DNA of 64,000 nucleotides from Persea americana (Eukaryota; Streptophyta; Magnoliopsida; Laurales; Lauraceae), in contig CM056809.1 in NCBI GenBank assembly GCA_029852735.1, positions 75,982,444 to 76,046,443 on the forward strand, read 5' to 3'. Below the pieces are notes generated by a model. That model was not told the DNA's origin, did not search any database, and saw only the letters and a list, made by a program, of their open reading frames with translations. The translations under genes were made by a program, and so were the position numbers. Shown piece by piece: positions 34,304-46,414 of the stretch (position 1 is the first letter of the stretch; every line of letters begins with the position of its first letter).

Positions 34304-35346
34304 ACTGACAAATGCGTATTGTATATGTACAAAACTTTTAATGAAACTGTACTTTAATGAAATATATAATATGCAATTAAACATACATTATGTTTATTTT
34401 GTAAAAAAAAAAAAAACCTTTTTATTTATTTTTTAAAAAGAATCTTCAAATAAGATGATAAAATATTTTTCATAAAATAAACTTCAAGAAACTGGCAACC
34501 TCACATATAAAGTCGAGCTAAGCGTTTTTTCTCATGGACCATATCAAATATTCTAGTTTGACAAAGAACAGACATAAAAAGCAAATGTAAAATATTATTC
34601 AACAGAGTACACATGTAAGCACAGAGATTTTTTCTGAATTTTTAGTCCTATGCTTTTCATTGAGGGTGTAGCAGATGATTCTTGTGATCAATCTAGATAT
34701 GGAGGCAATAATCTGGGAAACCATAACAACATCCAAAGAAATGTCAGGACAAATTTTTTTTTAGAGGACAATATTTCACTTTCTAGAAGCATATATGGAT
34801 TTGATCATTCTTACTTCGCAATACAAAGCCAATAGTGCCCATTTCCAATCATCAAAAGAGGAGGCGGCCTCAGAATGGTTGCAAATTCTCATCATAGATG
34901 AAAAAGATCAAACAATGTAGGCAATATCTTTGCATATCATCACAGGCCTCTCATCAAATAAAAGAAAATTTCACAGCATCAAGAAACCCCAAACACGAAT
35001 ATTGAGAATAGTTTTCGAACGATGGTGTTTTCCAATTTCAAAAACAAAAACAAATAAAAATCCTCAAAGAGAAAAACAAAACAACAAGACCCACAGTTTG
35101 AAATCACTCAAATGACAAGGAGGAGGCCCCAAAAGGCTACAAACTCTTACACCCAATGTATTTTTTGCACATCATGAGAGGCCTTCTTAACCAGAGAGGG
35201 AGAGAATCGGCACAAACTCTTACACCCAATGAAATGGCCATCCTTTTCAGTCTAGTTATGACTGAATATACTGGGAATTTGGGGGAGAGAGGCTCATAAA
35301 AGGGGTCTCTCACGAAATATAGAAACCCTAGTTTTAGCATTTATAC
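34304..35346. other. AT-rich spacer
   Basis: No gene seen. A phrase ACAAACTCTTACACCCAATG occurs twice (35137-35158 and 35213-35232) next to related GGAGGC/AGAGGC text, so part of it is a decayed repeat. Confidence 0.4.
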
Positions 35347-35349
35347 TTA

Positions 35350-35564
35350 GGGCCCGTTTCTTTCCTAGAATTCCTGGAATTCATGTCTGGTGGCTGTCTG
35401 GGATTTTCAAATGCTGGAATTCTAAAATGCTACTGAATTCTGTCATTTCTGAATTCTCTGTTTCTTTTATGCCTAAATTCCCGCCTGAGAAATCCTAAAT
35501 TTCTGAATTTCTTGAATTCTCTATTTTATAACTATAAGGATTTCTTACTAGAATTTTACAAACC

Positions 35565-35604
<40 letters not shown>

Positions 35605-36769
35605 TTTTACAAAACATAAACTGCATTAAACTGGAATCCCAACCAACCAACCATCTAAAGAAAAGTTAAGAAAATGAAAGGAAACAACCAAGGGATCTTA
35701 TATTATTTATGCAATCACCTGGGCTTGGGCTAATATTATTTTAATTTGGGTTCAAGCTTGGTTGTGGCCGTTCAGGTAGGGCTTGGGTTGACTGAATACC
35801 CAATCCTACCAGCCCAAGTTTTAAAATCCAGTGAGCTTTACGGCTTCTCCCATCTGAGAACTTGAATTGGAATTTTTAAGGCCATTTGCCTTGACAGTCT
35901 CCACAAAAGGCTTTGTCTGATGCATGGCCAAACAGTTACAACTACCACAATATCAATAGGTGAGCGTAGTCATTGAATTGCAATTTCAGCTCAAATACAA
36001 CCACAAAATAATAAACAACTAGGAGCAGTTCACTGGACTAGAGGAACATAGATAGTTTGAATTCATTCAGAAACCAACAAGAAGAAAAGCACTGAAACCA
36101 AATTCCATTTATGGTGAGACTAAAAACAAAATCTTTAAACATTACTGGGTGGAGAATTTGTTCCCAAAATTTTGTTATTACTTTCCAACCAAATTGAGCA
36201 GCCACAAAATATTTCATCTACCTGTAACAGCTAAAGTCCAGAACACAACAAAAGCAACTAGTGACTGAGGGGAACACTACTGTAACGGAAAATTGAGCAC
36301 CCTTGAATAGTGGCAATTTACAAAGAGATGATTAACATTTGCATTCCTTGAGACAAAATATGGCCATTAATGATAATGTGTTTTGTGCTTTGCAAATGAT
36401 CTAGAATGATGATATCATTCTTGCATGCCCCACAAATATTTGATTCACACAAGAACAGACTTGGAGACACGTATTTGAAGAGGTAAGCAGACACTTGTAT
36501 TTAAAAGTCATGTATCTCCAAGAAGTTCTCCTTGAAGTCCTATTACGTGGCCTTATACCTGACTCATGTTAATCATCCACATTGTCTGGATTTTTGGAAT
36601 GCCAGGTGGAGACCTGGTTTTTGGGAATGCCTGCTTTTTAGCATTTCTAAATGCTGGAATTTTGGAATGCCAGGAATTCTTGAAGTGAAACGCTGGATTT
36701 CTGACAGGAATTCCGGAATTCCCAGACAACCGGAATTCCTGTCAGGAATTCCATAAAAGAAACAGGGCC
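35350..36769. mobile_element. Non-autonomous Harbinger-type element rich in GGAATTCC
   Basis: Ends GGGCCCGTTTCTTT (left) and the reverse of AAAGAAACAGGGCC (right) form imperfect terminal inverted repeats. Both flanks carry TTA (35347-35349 and 36770-36772), the 3-bp TWA duplication typical of PIF/Harbinger. Both subterminal zones are crowded with GGAATTC/GAATTCC palindromes and the phrase GTCTGGGA in inverse orientation. No transposase frame; a (GA)n run lies inside. Confidence 0.7.
35566..35602. repeat. (GA)n microsatellite
   Basis: About 18 GA units inside the 35350-36769 element. Confidence 0.9.
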
Positions 36770-36772
36770 TTA

Positions 36773-38328
36773 AAGTTCATGTGGAAACCCTAGCCCGTGC
36801 ATAGGCACTCAACAAATGATGTAGCACTGACCGCTTATTCCACTCAATCGGACTGTTGATGGCCGTTGGATGTAATTGTATTTTCATTGCTCGTTTCAAC
36901 CCACTGAGGTTTAAATCTACTTTGATCACAGGATGGGATATATGAAAGAAATACGAGTAGGTCATCTATGACAATCCAATGGTGGATGCAAATCTGATCA
37001 TAGTCAATTTGCGGTCGCTTATGCCTCAAGGAGTGGCCCTTTTTTTGAATGGTTGTGATCTTGAAAATGTGAGCATTGGCATATGAAGAATTTAATTGAT
37101 GGAGAATTGTATTTAGCTTATGCGATTTGATCATAGTTTTAACTAATTTGTTCGGTCCAATTGCAAGTATCATGCATTGCTTCTATTTGGATTGATATAT
37201 GTTGAGCTTGTTTATCTGGCTATACAAAGTCTCAACCCTAGCCGTCCTTTTGACAATTTATCATTAAAGTAAGAGTAATGTAAAATCTCATTTTTTTTAG
37301 ACAAAGGGTCACATCAAAAATATATACCTTCAAGATCCCTCTTCCTTTAAAAAAACAACGTAAAAAAACGACATCTTTTATCTACTAAATGACAAAAAAA
37401 AAAAACACTTACTTTTTACACAAACATAAAAAAGACTCTTTATCAATCCACTAAAAATAAATATATCATCATAACACTCTTATAAAAAAGATAAATATAA
37501 ACATTCTTTATCAATCCAATAGGGAGTTTTTTTGTCTTTTAGTAAATAAAGGTTATTACTTTTTTACTTTTTTTTTTAAAAGAATGAGGGTGGAATTAAA
37601 GTACTTTCGATTTGCTGATTAACTTTAATTGACTTGACTTAACTTGATAAGTAAAATTATCAAACAGATATTATACTAAATATTTGCACTTCTTTTATGT
37701 GGTTCGTACCTTCTCTTTACTTGAAAGAGTTGAGCAGCTGCTGGGAGGGTCGTATGGAGGCTTGAGCTCATGGGCCATCCAAGAGATATCGCACCAAGTA
37801 GATATGGATTGTGCACCAAGTTAGGTGTATAGTCTTTAGATCATTCATTCCCTTTGATTGTTTGCAGATGCACTAATGTATAAAAAAAAGCATGTTAAGG
37901 GTATTTTCTCACCTTGACAGAACATCCGCGCCAGGGGACAACCATGACGATCCCCCATTATGCTTCTTTGGCTAAGACAGGGCTTGCGAATTCCAAATAC
38001 AGGGGCAACTTTCCTGTACGACTTGCGAGGGATATGTCAAAAGACCAACTCAGGGACCCTGTCAGAAAAGGTCATGCAGCCACTTGAGTAACACAATATC
38101 AGTACTAGAAACAACTGATCGCCTAAAACTATGTTTCTAGCATTTGGATAAGCTAACATAAGTCTATGGAATTCTTCACAACAACCAAATAAAAGAGTAA
38201 CAGGCTGAGTACAGGCAATGGAGAGGCCTACATCTCAGGAAACAGGTAGGTTTTGCCTTCGGGCACATACTTTCAATGGCCACCTTCCATAATTTTATAT
38301 TTTTAGACTCAAGGCCAAAAGCTCTTAA
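36773..38328. other. AT-rich spacer with a decayed foldback
   Basis: Between about 37290 and 37610 there are inversely related A/T-rich arms (GGGTCACATCAAAAA and TTTTTGTCTTTTAG) that share phrases with the MITE at 38329-38616, suggesting an older relative. Nothing else recognised. Confidence 0.35.
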
Positions 38329-38616
38329 GGGCCTGTTTGGGGGATTTATTTATAGAGTTGAGTGGTGTAAATATTATTTTAAAAAAATAATAAAATATAA
38401 GTGGGTTATGATGGTATTTTATTTTTAGTTGTTTGTGATGGAATCTTTTTTACTTTTTTATTGAAAGATGGAATTTTTTTGTCTTTTAGTGGTTGCTTTT
38501 TTATTTTTTTATAAAGAATATGGTGGGAAATGAGAAAAAAGCATTTTTGATGTGACTTGTTTTTTATAAATGTGAACTTTACTATACTCAACTCTACTAA
38601 TATGCCAAACAAACCC
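38329..38616. mobile_element. MITE with imperfect terminal inverted repeats
   Basis: Left end GGGCCTGTTTGGGGGATTTA then ATAGAGTTGAGT. The right end in reverse reads GGGTTTGTTTGGCATATTAG then TAGAGTTGAGT. The left flank has TAA, the right flank does not, so the TSD is not confirmed. Internal sequence is A/T only, with no coding capacity. Confidence 0.6.
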
Positions 38617-39013
38617 ACAAGGTAAGTTAAGCGGGAGAGACCCTGCGTTATAAAATAAAATAAAATAATAGATAAGCTCGCTACAAAATGACCTAGTCTA
38701 AAGGAAAAGTTTCTTATTCTAAAGAACCCAACCTTTAAAACCTGAAAAAAGAGAATATGCATGCAACTTTTTAAAATCATTTTTTCTGAATTTCTACTAA
38801 TTATACCAATTTGTTTAGAATAAAATGGAATAAATAAATAAATTATGGAAGTCTGCCGAAGTTTTAGCCATGCCACTTTAGTTATTTTTCTTATAGCGCA
38901 ATTTAAGTGATTCCGCCATAAATATAATTTATTGGTTGATAGATATAGGTTTGGTCGGATTTGAGTGGTCATTGAAATCATTTGAGACTTAATAGGTAAT
39001 CAGATGGGCTTTC

Positions 39014-39018
39014 ATCTA
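39014..39018. repeat. Solo LTR B target-site duplication, left (ATCTA)
   Basis: Perfect match to 41443-41447. Confidence 0.88.
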
Positions 39019-41442
39019 TGTAACACCTTGTCCCGAGTTAATCAAGATTAACTCTAATTAATCGGGATTAATGCTAATTAAATGTGTTTTAAGGAATTAA
39101 TGTGGCTTAAGGGCCAAATTGAATTGAAATTGTCTCAAATGAGTAATTTGAGCTTAACGATAAGGTAATAAATGCATTGAAGTGATTTTAAGCATAGATT
39201 TAGGGATACGAGGACTTTTTTGTAAATATAAATTTCTGCATATTTCGTCGAATATGGAAACTATTGATAACCACACGTGTATCTTAAGGAGTACGTTAAG
39301 TTCCGTAACAGCAGCGATTCCATTCGACGTGAATTGGATCAAATGACTCTTCATTTGACTCAAATTGTAATTAATGGGATAGAGAGGGGTCTAATTGCAA
39401 AATTTAGTTTATTTAGAAAGAGATGAACTCAAATGAGTTCATTCTCTCATCCCAACACAGCTCTCTCTTTCTCTTCTTCTCCTTTCTTCCAATTTCTCTC
39501 CATTGAGTGGTGGTTTGGAAGTTTAACAAGTGGTTGAAGAGGCACTCCACCTTCACCTTCATCTTCATCTTCATCTTCTCCATCTTGTTCTTTGATTTCT
39601 TGAAGTTTAGAGCCTGAGAAAATCTCAAGAAATCCTTCAAGAGACTACAAGTAAGTGTTTTAGATTGCTTATAGAGTTTCTTTACTCTTCTTTGTGATTT
39701 GGAATGGTTTCTAGTGCAAAGAACTCATTGGAGTTCCATTTGTGGGTTAAATTGATTATAGGTGCAAAAGAGGGTTTCAATTGAGGTTTTCATCTCAAAT
39801 TCAAATTGAACAAGAAGGTTCTTATGGATTAATCTCCAAACAAGGCAAGTGTACTCAATTCTATTGATTTCATATGCTAATGAACTTGTTGGAACTCAAA
39901 GAGTTAAATTCCAGAAAATTTGGTTCAGAGAATTTTGAACTTCCGAGAACATCTGTCAGCTGACTGACAGCATGACCGACGCTTTCTAAGCTGAATTTCG
40001 CAGGAGAATTCAGTTTCTGTAAAGCTTATCGAACTGGGTTCGGTTAGCCGACAATGAAAGCTCGGTCGACCGACAGTCGACTGAACCACCTAACCGAGTG
40101 GTCTGAGAGATCATCTGATGTTCTCTGGAATTGGAACCGAGGGGTTTCTGAGCCGAACTTGGTTAACCGACACTGTAGGTTCGGTCAACCGACGCCTGAC
40201 CGATGGGGTAACCGAATTCCTTTGTGAGATGTCAGGAAATTGTATCAAGAAACTGAACTTCTGGAAAGCCAACGAATAGAGTTCGGTCAGCCGACATCCA
40301 GAGCTCGGTCAGCCGACAGGTGACCGACATTGTTGAGGTTTCAGAATTTATTTATAAAATTTTCCTAAATCTTCATGGGTGTTAGCTAAACTTATGTGAA
40401 TGTAAATTTCACTAAAAAAGTGATGTCATCTAAAATAACACATACATTGCATAATGAACGTTTCACCCGAATGTTGTTTTAGGAAAATTTAATTGTTTCA
40501 TACTTGAGTTGGATTGTCTTCTCACTTCTAATACTGTTATGCTCCTTGTTGAGCTACTATTGAATAATATATCGAATTAATGAAATGAAATGAAAGAAAC
40601 TTAAATGAGTGAATCACTGTAATGAATTAAAAAATAAGTCTGCTGCGGTAGATGGAGCGTTCCGAAGCTCCATCGTGATGCTGGTGATCTTTGATCAAGA
40701 CACTGGTAAATTCCACACATTTGAAAAGTCACTTAATAAGGTGTCTAATATGAAATGAAATGAGTCCTTCTTAAGGCTGGGTCATGAATGGTGTGCCCTT
40801 CCGCCCATGCCCTTGAAGACAATGAAAAGTCACTTAATAAAATTGTACGTAATGATATTGAATGCTTCATTCAGGGAAGAACTAAATGAATGTAATTGTT
40901 GTAAATTTTGAATTGTTTATAATTGCTAAACACATTGTTATCTTAGAATTGTGTACACATTGTTGAACCATCGTGTTCACAGTGTTATTGATGACATTAC
41001 ATGCCAACTTGCCCGTCCCGATAATGCAGAGGCCGCGCCGCCAGCGGAGGACGCCAATCCGGTTCCTCCAGAAGGATTAAATGAGTAGACATAACTCGGA
41101 GGGCATTATTTAGAACATTTTGAAATGTTTTGGATATATACTCATTTTGGTGTGAATAGTAGTCACCTGCATTGTATTTGAATATGCATGGTTGACTTGA
41201 ACTTGAATAGGAAATGAAATGTGTAAGTAAACTTTACTCTTGTGTAAAAGAACTTGTATGTCTTCAATTGATGTTAATGTATTTATATATTTCCGCAAAA
41301 TATATATTGAACAAGTATGATTGTAAGATCCCTTGTGAATTTCGTATGGACTTCGGTAATGCGAGATTTACGGGAGTAAATATGATGATCGCGACTCGGG
41401 GTTTGGCCGTGGTAATTCTAATATTGGGCCCGGGTCGTGACA
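39019..41442 (+). mobile_element. Solo LTR (2424 bp) with 5-bp TSD, family copy B
   Basis: Begins TGTAACACCTTGTCCCGAGT and ends CCCGGGTCGTGACA, with perfect TSD ATCTA at 39014-39018 and 41443-41447. Opposite in orientation to copy A and almost the same length. Region 39960-40330 holds at least six imperfect palindromes such as TCGGTCAGCCGAC, TCGGTCGACCGAC and TCGGTCAACCGAC. No protein domain and no second LTR. Probable product of LTR-LTR recombination; the superfamily (Gypsy) is inferred from size and TSD only. Confidence 0.87.
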
Positions 41443-41447
41443 ATCTA
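41443..41447. repeat. Solo LTR B target-site duplication, right (ATCTA)
   Basis: Perfect match to 39014-39018. Confidence 0.88.
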
Positions 41448-44113
41448 CTCTTGATTACCTAAGACATTGAATGTTTTACCCATGTAATTCGAATTGGGCT
41501 TAACCATTTTAAGTGGAAAATATTTTAATTGGCAATACCAGTGCACATCTTTTGCCCAGCTATCGTGTTCTTTGTTAAGTCTACTTTCTGGAGTGTTTAC
41601 TTTCTTTGGGATTTATGTGGAAGTCTAATTGGATCAGCTTTACCACATTTGCCTCCTTTTAAAGAAGCAATAAGAATTACACTTTTTGTTTACCTATATA
41701 TATTTTACTATATAGCAATTTAATTTTTTTTAATTAACTCAAATAGTTTATCAGTCCAAGAATTTAATTGAAAAGTGATGGTCCCCCATTGAGTTTAAAA
41801 ATAGGACGATAGCTTTTAAAATTTGGTTATACTGCAATATTTTGTTAAGCAGTTATCTGCTATAAAAAGCTAATGCTTTGGAAAAGGTGATTAACAAGTT
41901 TTTGCTTAAATTTGGGTTGTCCCAATCCTGACTTGGTCAACTCAAGTAAGAGTCATTTGACTTAAACCAAATCTCCAAATGTGATGGAAAATGAAACGGC
42001 AAAAACAATTACTTGTAGCTTTATCTTTTGTAATATTTATACCAAGTCCCATTTCCGTAGAAAATGAAGTGTTTTTTTGCGGAAAACTCCTTTTCATGTG
42101 TTTGGTGTGGCAGTTTTCCGCAGAACTATTTTTTCGCCATGTCGACTTTTTTCTTCTTAGGCCTAGAAATAGACTTCCTATGGGGGTATGGGAAGCTCAT
42201 TTCCACACAAAACTGACGCCCATTTTCCTCACTCCCACCCCCACTCCAATAGCCACTCTCTTTCTTCCCTCGCCCGTCCCAACCCCACCCGCCTGCCCGA
42301 CACACATACGGACCCACCCACCTAGTAATTTGCACTAAAGAAATCCGCGGCTGCACCAAACAACATTAGCACCAATTCATTGAGTAAAAACTTTTTTCAC
42401 AAAACACGAATTTCTAACTTCCTCATAAAACCTTTTCCAGTGCATTTAAAAATCATAGAATTTGCTGATGTGGCAATTTCATCTTTCTATGAAAGTTGCT
42501 TCTACACAAACGTGCCGTAACTACTTGATAAAGACTAATCCATGCCTCTAAAGTGAGAATAGTCCACTGGCTTTCCATGCCAAGATAACTAGAGTTTACG
42601 AATATTGCCTCAAATCCATTTGATACCATTTGATGTGCGGCAGTGTGGGTGACAATTGAAATTCAAACCCCTTTGTATTTGTGTGGTGCTCCCCTGTCGG
42701 ATGTCTCCCGGTGACACAAATTGTGGAGCCTCCTTGCCCCTAGGATCTATCCAACCTCATTGCTCACTTCCACCATTTGAATTTCATCAATATCTAAAAT
42801 GAAATGCATTCTAAAACGGTTAAAATTTTAAAACCATGAATAAAGGGACATTATAAATGCTTCCTCGGGTGAAACTCGGCTAGTGCACTTTTGGTCACAT
42901 AGATATTTTTTTTCATGCAATGTCTCTTTTTTTTGCATTCGAATTCAAAATCAATTGGTTATGATATTATATATTAGTAGAGCCCGTAATACTTTTTAAT
43001 ACTTTAATTAGATAAAATTTATAATTCAAAATACACGTAGATAATATTCAAATCTTCCAATCTCCCACCTCTTCAACGATTGAGGGACCTAAGCTCTACA
43101 AATTGTCTTACACTGTAGATGTGTGTGAGCAGGCCGGTAAAAGGAGCATTGTATTTGCACCGAGCGTATGTCATAAGTGGTCCTCTAATTTTGTAGGAGG
43201 CAGAAAAAGTGGGGCCATGGTCCCCAAAAATATTTTAAAATCCCTTTAAAAGGTTAGACATAAAATAAAGTGTGCCCCTCTCCATATTAATTTTTTCTCC
43301 TTCTCCTTTAATATGATGGGCCCTCCGGGGAAAAAAAATGGATGACTTATTCATTCCAATTCAAGTGCTAAACGTGTAAAAGGGTTGAATTAGTGGTAGG
43401 GAGGCCCCTCTTCATCATTGAAAGGGGGATAAAAGGTGGAAGAACACTTTTCTTTAGTAAATTTATCTATGATGGCACCATTCTTTGGTTTATTTTAAAT
43501 GTGAAAAGGTGTTTGAGTGGAAAATTTACTTTTGTGACTCCCTTCGTACCGTGTTTATGGTAATTCATACATGTATCAGCATATAAGAAGGTTATCTTTA
43601 TTTGATCAAACTCGCTTTTATCATATGTTTTGGCATTTTAACATTAAATTGATGTTCTTAAAATTAATGCAGTTAGATTGTTATAGGCTTTGGTTGATTT
43701 ACGCAGGTTAACTAACCTTGGTTTGTGGTGACAACAATACAGTTTTTAGCATGGGGCAGTTTTTGAGTTCATCCAGGGATAAAAGCATATCAATAGTGAG
43801 GCATAAATCTCTCCCAAAGAAAATACTGTATATATTTTTTACAAAGGAAGGTATAATATGTCAAGATTGGTTATCTATGTTGGAGCCCGCCTTATTAGAT
43901 GTCTTGCTGACTGAGGGGTGCGAGTCACATACACAAAATGAGTCTAATGCTCGCTTTGAAATAAAGAGAAGTCCCGAGTTAAAAGAGAGGAACTCACACT
44001 GGGCCCACTTGTAGACAATCTGAGCCACTCAAATTAAATGTCCCGACAATGTAAGAGGTATCTATAAACTTTTCCCCAATGGAAGTTTAGTCCTGCCATA
44101 CTAGGAGGATGGC
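41448..44113. other. Gene-poor spacer
   Basis: No gene or bounded element is supported. A C-rich stretch lies at 42220-42320. B-box-like phrases occur but without matching A-boxes. Confidence 0.5.
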
Positions 44114-44299
44114 TAAGTGCATGTTTGGTATCTATATTTTTCACCTCTATTTGTCTATTTGTCTAAATCGGACAGAGGTTAGAAAAATTAGAGCGTTTGG
44201 TAGATAACTTTATCATCTTCTTATTTTAGAGGAGTGGAGGCAAATCTTCTAAAATTAAAATGCCTACTTTCTGGACATGTGAAAAATAGAGGCATAAGC

Positions 44300-44480
44300 T
44301 GTAACGCCCCACCCTACACGCATGCATGATATTGTCCGCTTTGGCCCACGGGCCTCACGGTTTTATTTTTGATGGGCCAGAACCCATCAAAAGGCCTCAT
44401 GCAAGGTAAGGGTGTAGGCTCTATATATAAACCCATTCACTTTCCTCTCTATAGTCGATGTGGGACTCCGGGGCGTCACA
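44300..44480 (-). repeat. TRIM 3' LTR
   Basis: 181 bp, direct copy of 44614-44794; carries a TATATATA core. Confidence 0.93.
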
Positions 44481-44599
44481 ATCCACCCCCCTTAAGGCGT
44501 CCCTGTAGCCTGCCAGCCCTCTTGGCCTGCCCACATGGTAACCCGCCCACTTACACCAGACCACGGCAGGGGACCCACACTCGAACTAGTCGAGAGTCG

Positions 44600-44611
44600 G
44601 CTCTGATACCA
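44600..44611 (-). other. TRIM primer-binding site
   Basis: Minus strand reads TGGTATCAGAGC, complementary to the 3' end of initiator tRNA-Met, two bases from the 5' LTR. Confidence 0.88.
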
Positions 44612-44613
44612 TT

Positions 44614-44794
44614 TGTAACACCCCACCCTACACGCATGCATGATATTGTCCGCTTTGGCCCACGGGCCTCACGGTTTTGTTTCTGATGGGCCAAAACCCA
44701 TCAAAAGGCCTCATCCAAGGTAAGGGTGTAGGCTCTATATATAAACTCATTCACTTTCTTCTCTATAGTCGATGTGGGACTCCGGGGCGTCACA
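44614..44794 (-). repeat. TRIM 5' LTR
   Basis: 181 bp, adjacent to the primer-binding site on the minus strand. Confidence 0.93.
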
Positions 44795-44908
44795 TAAGCT
44801 CTAAAAAACGTGAAGGCAAATCCTCTAAAATTGAAATGCCCTCTTTTTTTATAGTTCTATTTTAAATAGTCTGTTAGAAAAATAGTAGAGATGCCAAACA
44901 TGGCCTAA

Positions 44909-45527
44909 GGGTATTCATTTCTTATATTCCTAATTCAAATTCCATTAAGGGGAGGTTAGTCAATTGTTATATTTAGATTTTCACTTTTGGTTCTTCATTT
45001 TTAACCACTCATATAAATACAATACTAAGTATTCAATTACATGAAAAAACATGCCTTAAAGGTTTTTTTTATCATTATTCAGGAGACGAGTAGATCAAAT
45101 TTACACATGCACGACACATATATGTTCCAAATATGTAAAATTTACATATGTTGAACATATTACAGCTTTTGGACCATTTTCATAAATGCACAATTCATAT
45201 TACTGAATTTTCTTCAATTATACATACATTAAGAAATCAATGTACGTGAATGTGGAGAGGAAGAGAGAGCCTCTCTAATTCTTTTTTTATAATTTTGTGG
45301 GCTCTTGGATTCTAAAGTTTTTAATAAAGTATAACAGTGAATTTAAGATACATTCAATGAATTGGATAATGAACTCGGGCCATGCAAAAGTAAAAAATAA
45401 AATAAATGGAATTAAGATATTTTTACCTTTTTCAAGTAGCTTTCAAAATATCACATGTAGAGTTTATAGCTATACGAGAATGCTTGATACAACTCAAAAC
45501 TAGTGCTATTGTGACTTCAAAACTTAA
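44909..45527. other. AT-rich spacer between MITEs
   Basis: No supported feature. Confidence 0.5.
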
Positions 45528-46251
45528 GGGTCATTTGTTTGACTTCATTTATATATGTAATATATATATATATATAAATATATATAAATATTACGCATGC
45601 ATAATGGTTATGCATACTTGTGTTTGTCTGCAGTGATGCGTAACTAAAGTGTGAAAAATATATATAAATAACACCACTTCACATTAAAATTTAGACACTT
45701 AAAAAGTTTGTAAAGTGGTTTTACATATGGTGATGTACAAAGTGCATCAACGTGCATGGGGATGTTCAGCTCCTTCTGGTTCAAATCCCACTAACAACTT
45801 CTTTGTTTTGTTTTGTGGGTCTCAAATTTATGATCCAAGCTGTTCATCTTATTTTTATGGTTACAAATGATCAAGAGAAAAAAAAAAATCTCATTTTAAT
45901 GCTACATGAGTTTTGAGAGATCTGTGAAATTTTTTTGATATATCACATAAAAATTAACCTTATCTCCAACACTTCTATGGGCTCCCAATTCATGATTTGA
46001 ACTATTCATCTTTTTTATATTGCTAAAAACAAGTAGGAAGGTAAAACTTCTTGTCTTAATTCTACATGGATTTGGAGTGATGTGTAAAAAAGACTTTCAT
46101 GAAAATCCATGGGGCACCTAACACCTTGAATGTTTTCATTTACACGTGAAAATGGTGATTTTGATCAACATGGTAATGTATTTCACGTGTATAACATTTG
46201 CATATATAAAACCCATCTTCTCATCTCGTGCATAGAAGACAAATGACCCCG
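45528..46251. mobile_element. Harbinger-type non-autonomous element 1
   Basis: Left end GGGTCATTTGTTTGACTTC. The right end in reverse reads CGGGGTCATTTGTCTTCTA. TAA lies on both flanks (45525-45527, 46252-46254). The inside has two diverged units of about 160-180 bp with the phrase ATGATNNGAACTATTCATCTT (about 45815-46110). No transposase. Confidence 0.68.
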
Positions 46252-46414
46252 TAAAAATGTCATATGCCCTTTTAGGTGTCAAATCATAACAAAATCACTT
46301 ACAACAAAATCCTAAGTAGAGGTAGAGTCATGAAAAAAAAATGAAAGAAGATTAGAACCCTTCACACATCATTTTGTACAGTTAATATTGTTTTACATAT
46401 GAAAATATTGCTAA

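Larger units (their letters stand above)
44300..44794 (-). mobile_element. Full-length TRIM (495 bp) with two 181-bp LTRs and TSD TAAGC
   Basis: Two direct 181-bp LTRs (44300-44480 and 44614-44794) enclose 133 bp of non-coding sequence. Read on the minus strand, each LTR begins TGTGACGCCCC and ends in GGCGTTACA or GGTGTTACA. Next to the 5' LTR (plus-strand right) is TGGTATCAGAGC, the initiator-tRNA-Met primer site, and next to the 3' LTR is AAGGGGGGTGGA, a polypurine tract. The TSD TAAGC lies at 44295-44299 and 44795-44799. The LTRs differ at about seven positions (roughly 4%). Confidence 0.95.
44117..44905. mobile_element. Harbinger-type MITE interrupted by a TRIM
   Basis: Left end GTGCATGTTTGGTATCTATA and TTTTTC. 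The right end in reverse reads GGCCATGTTTGGCATCTCTA and CTATTTTTC. Flanked by TAA on both sides (44114-44116 and 44906-44908). Without the inserted TRIM and its duplicated target the MITE is about 289 bp. Confidence 0.78.

Noticed and set aside
38406..38981. Minus-strand frame of 191 codons
   Set aside because: AT-rich, runs across a MITE end, composed of Ile/Lys/Phe/Leu with no recognisable domain.
44300..44794. Tandem duplication of a 181-bp segment as a simple local repeat
   Set aside because: TG...CA ends, primer site, polypurine tract and 5-bp TSD show it is a TRIM retrotransposon instead.
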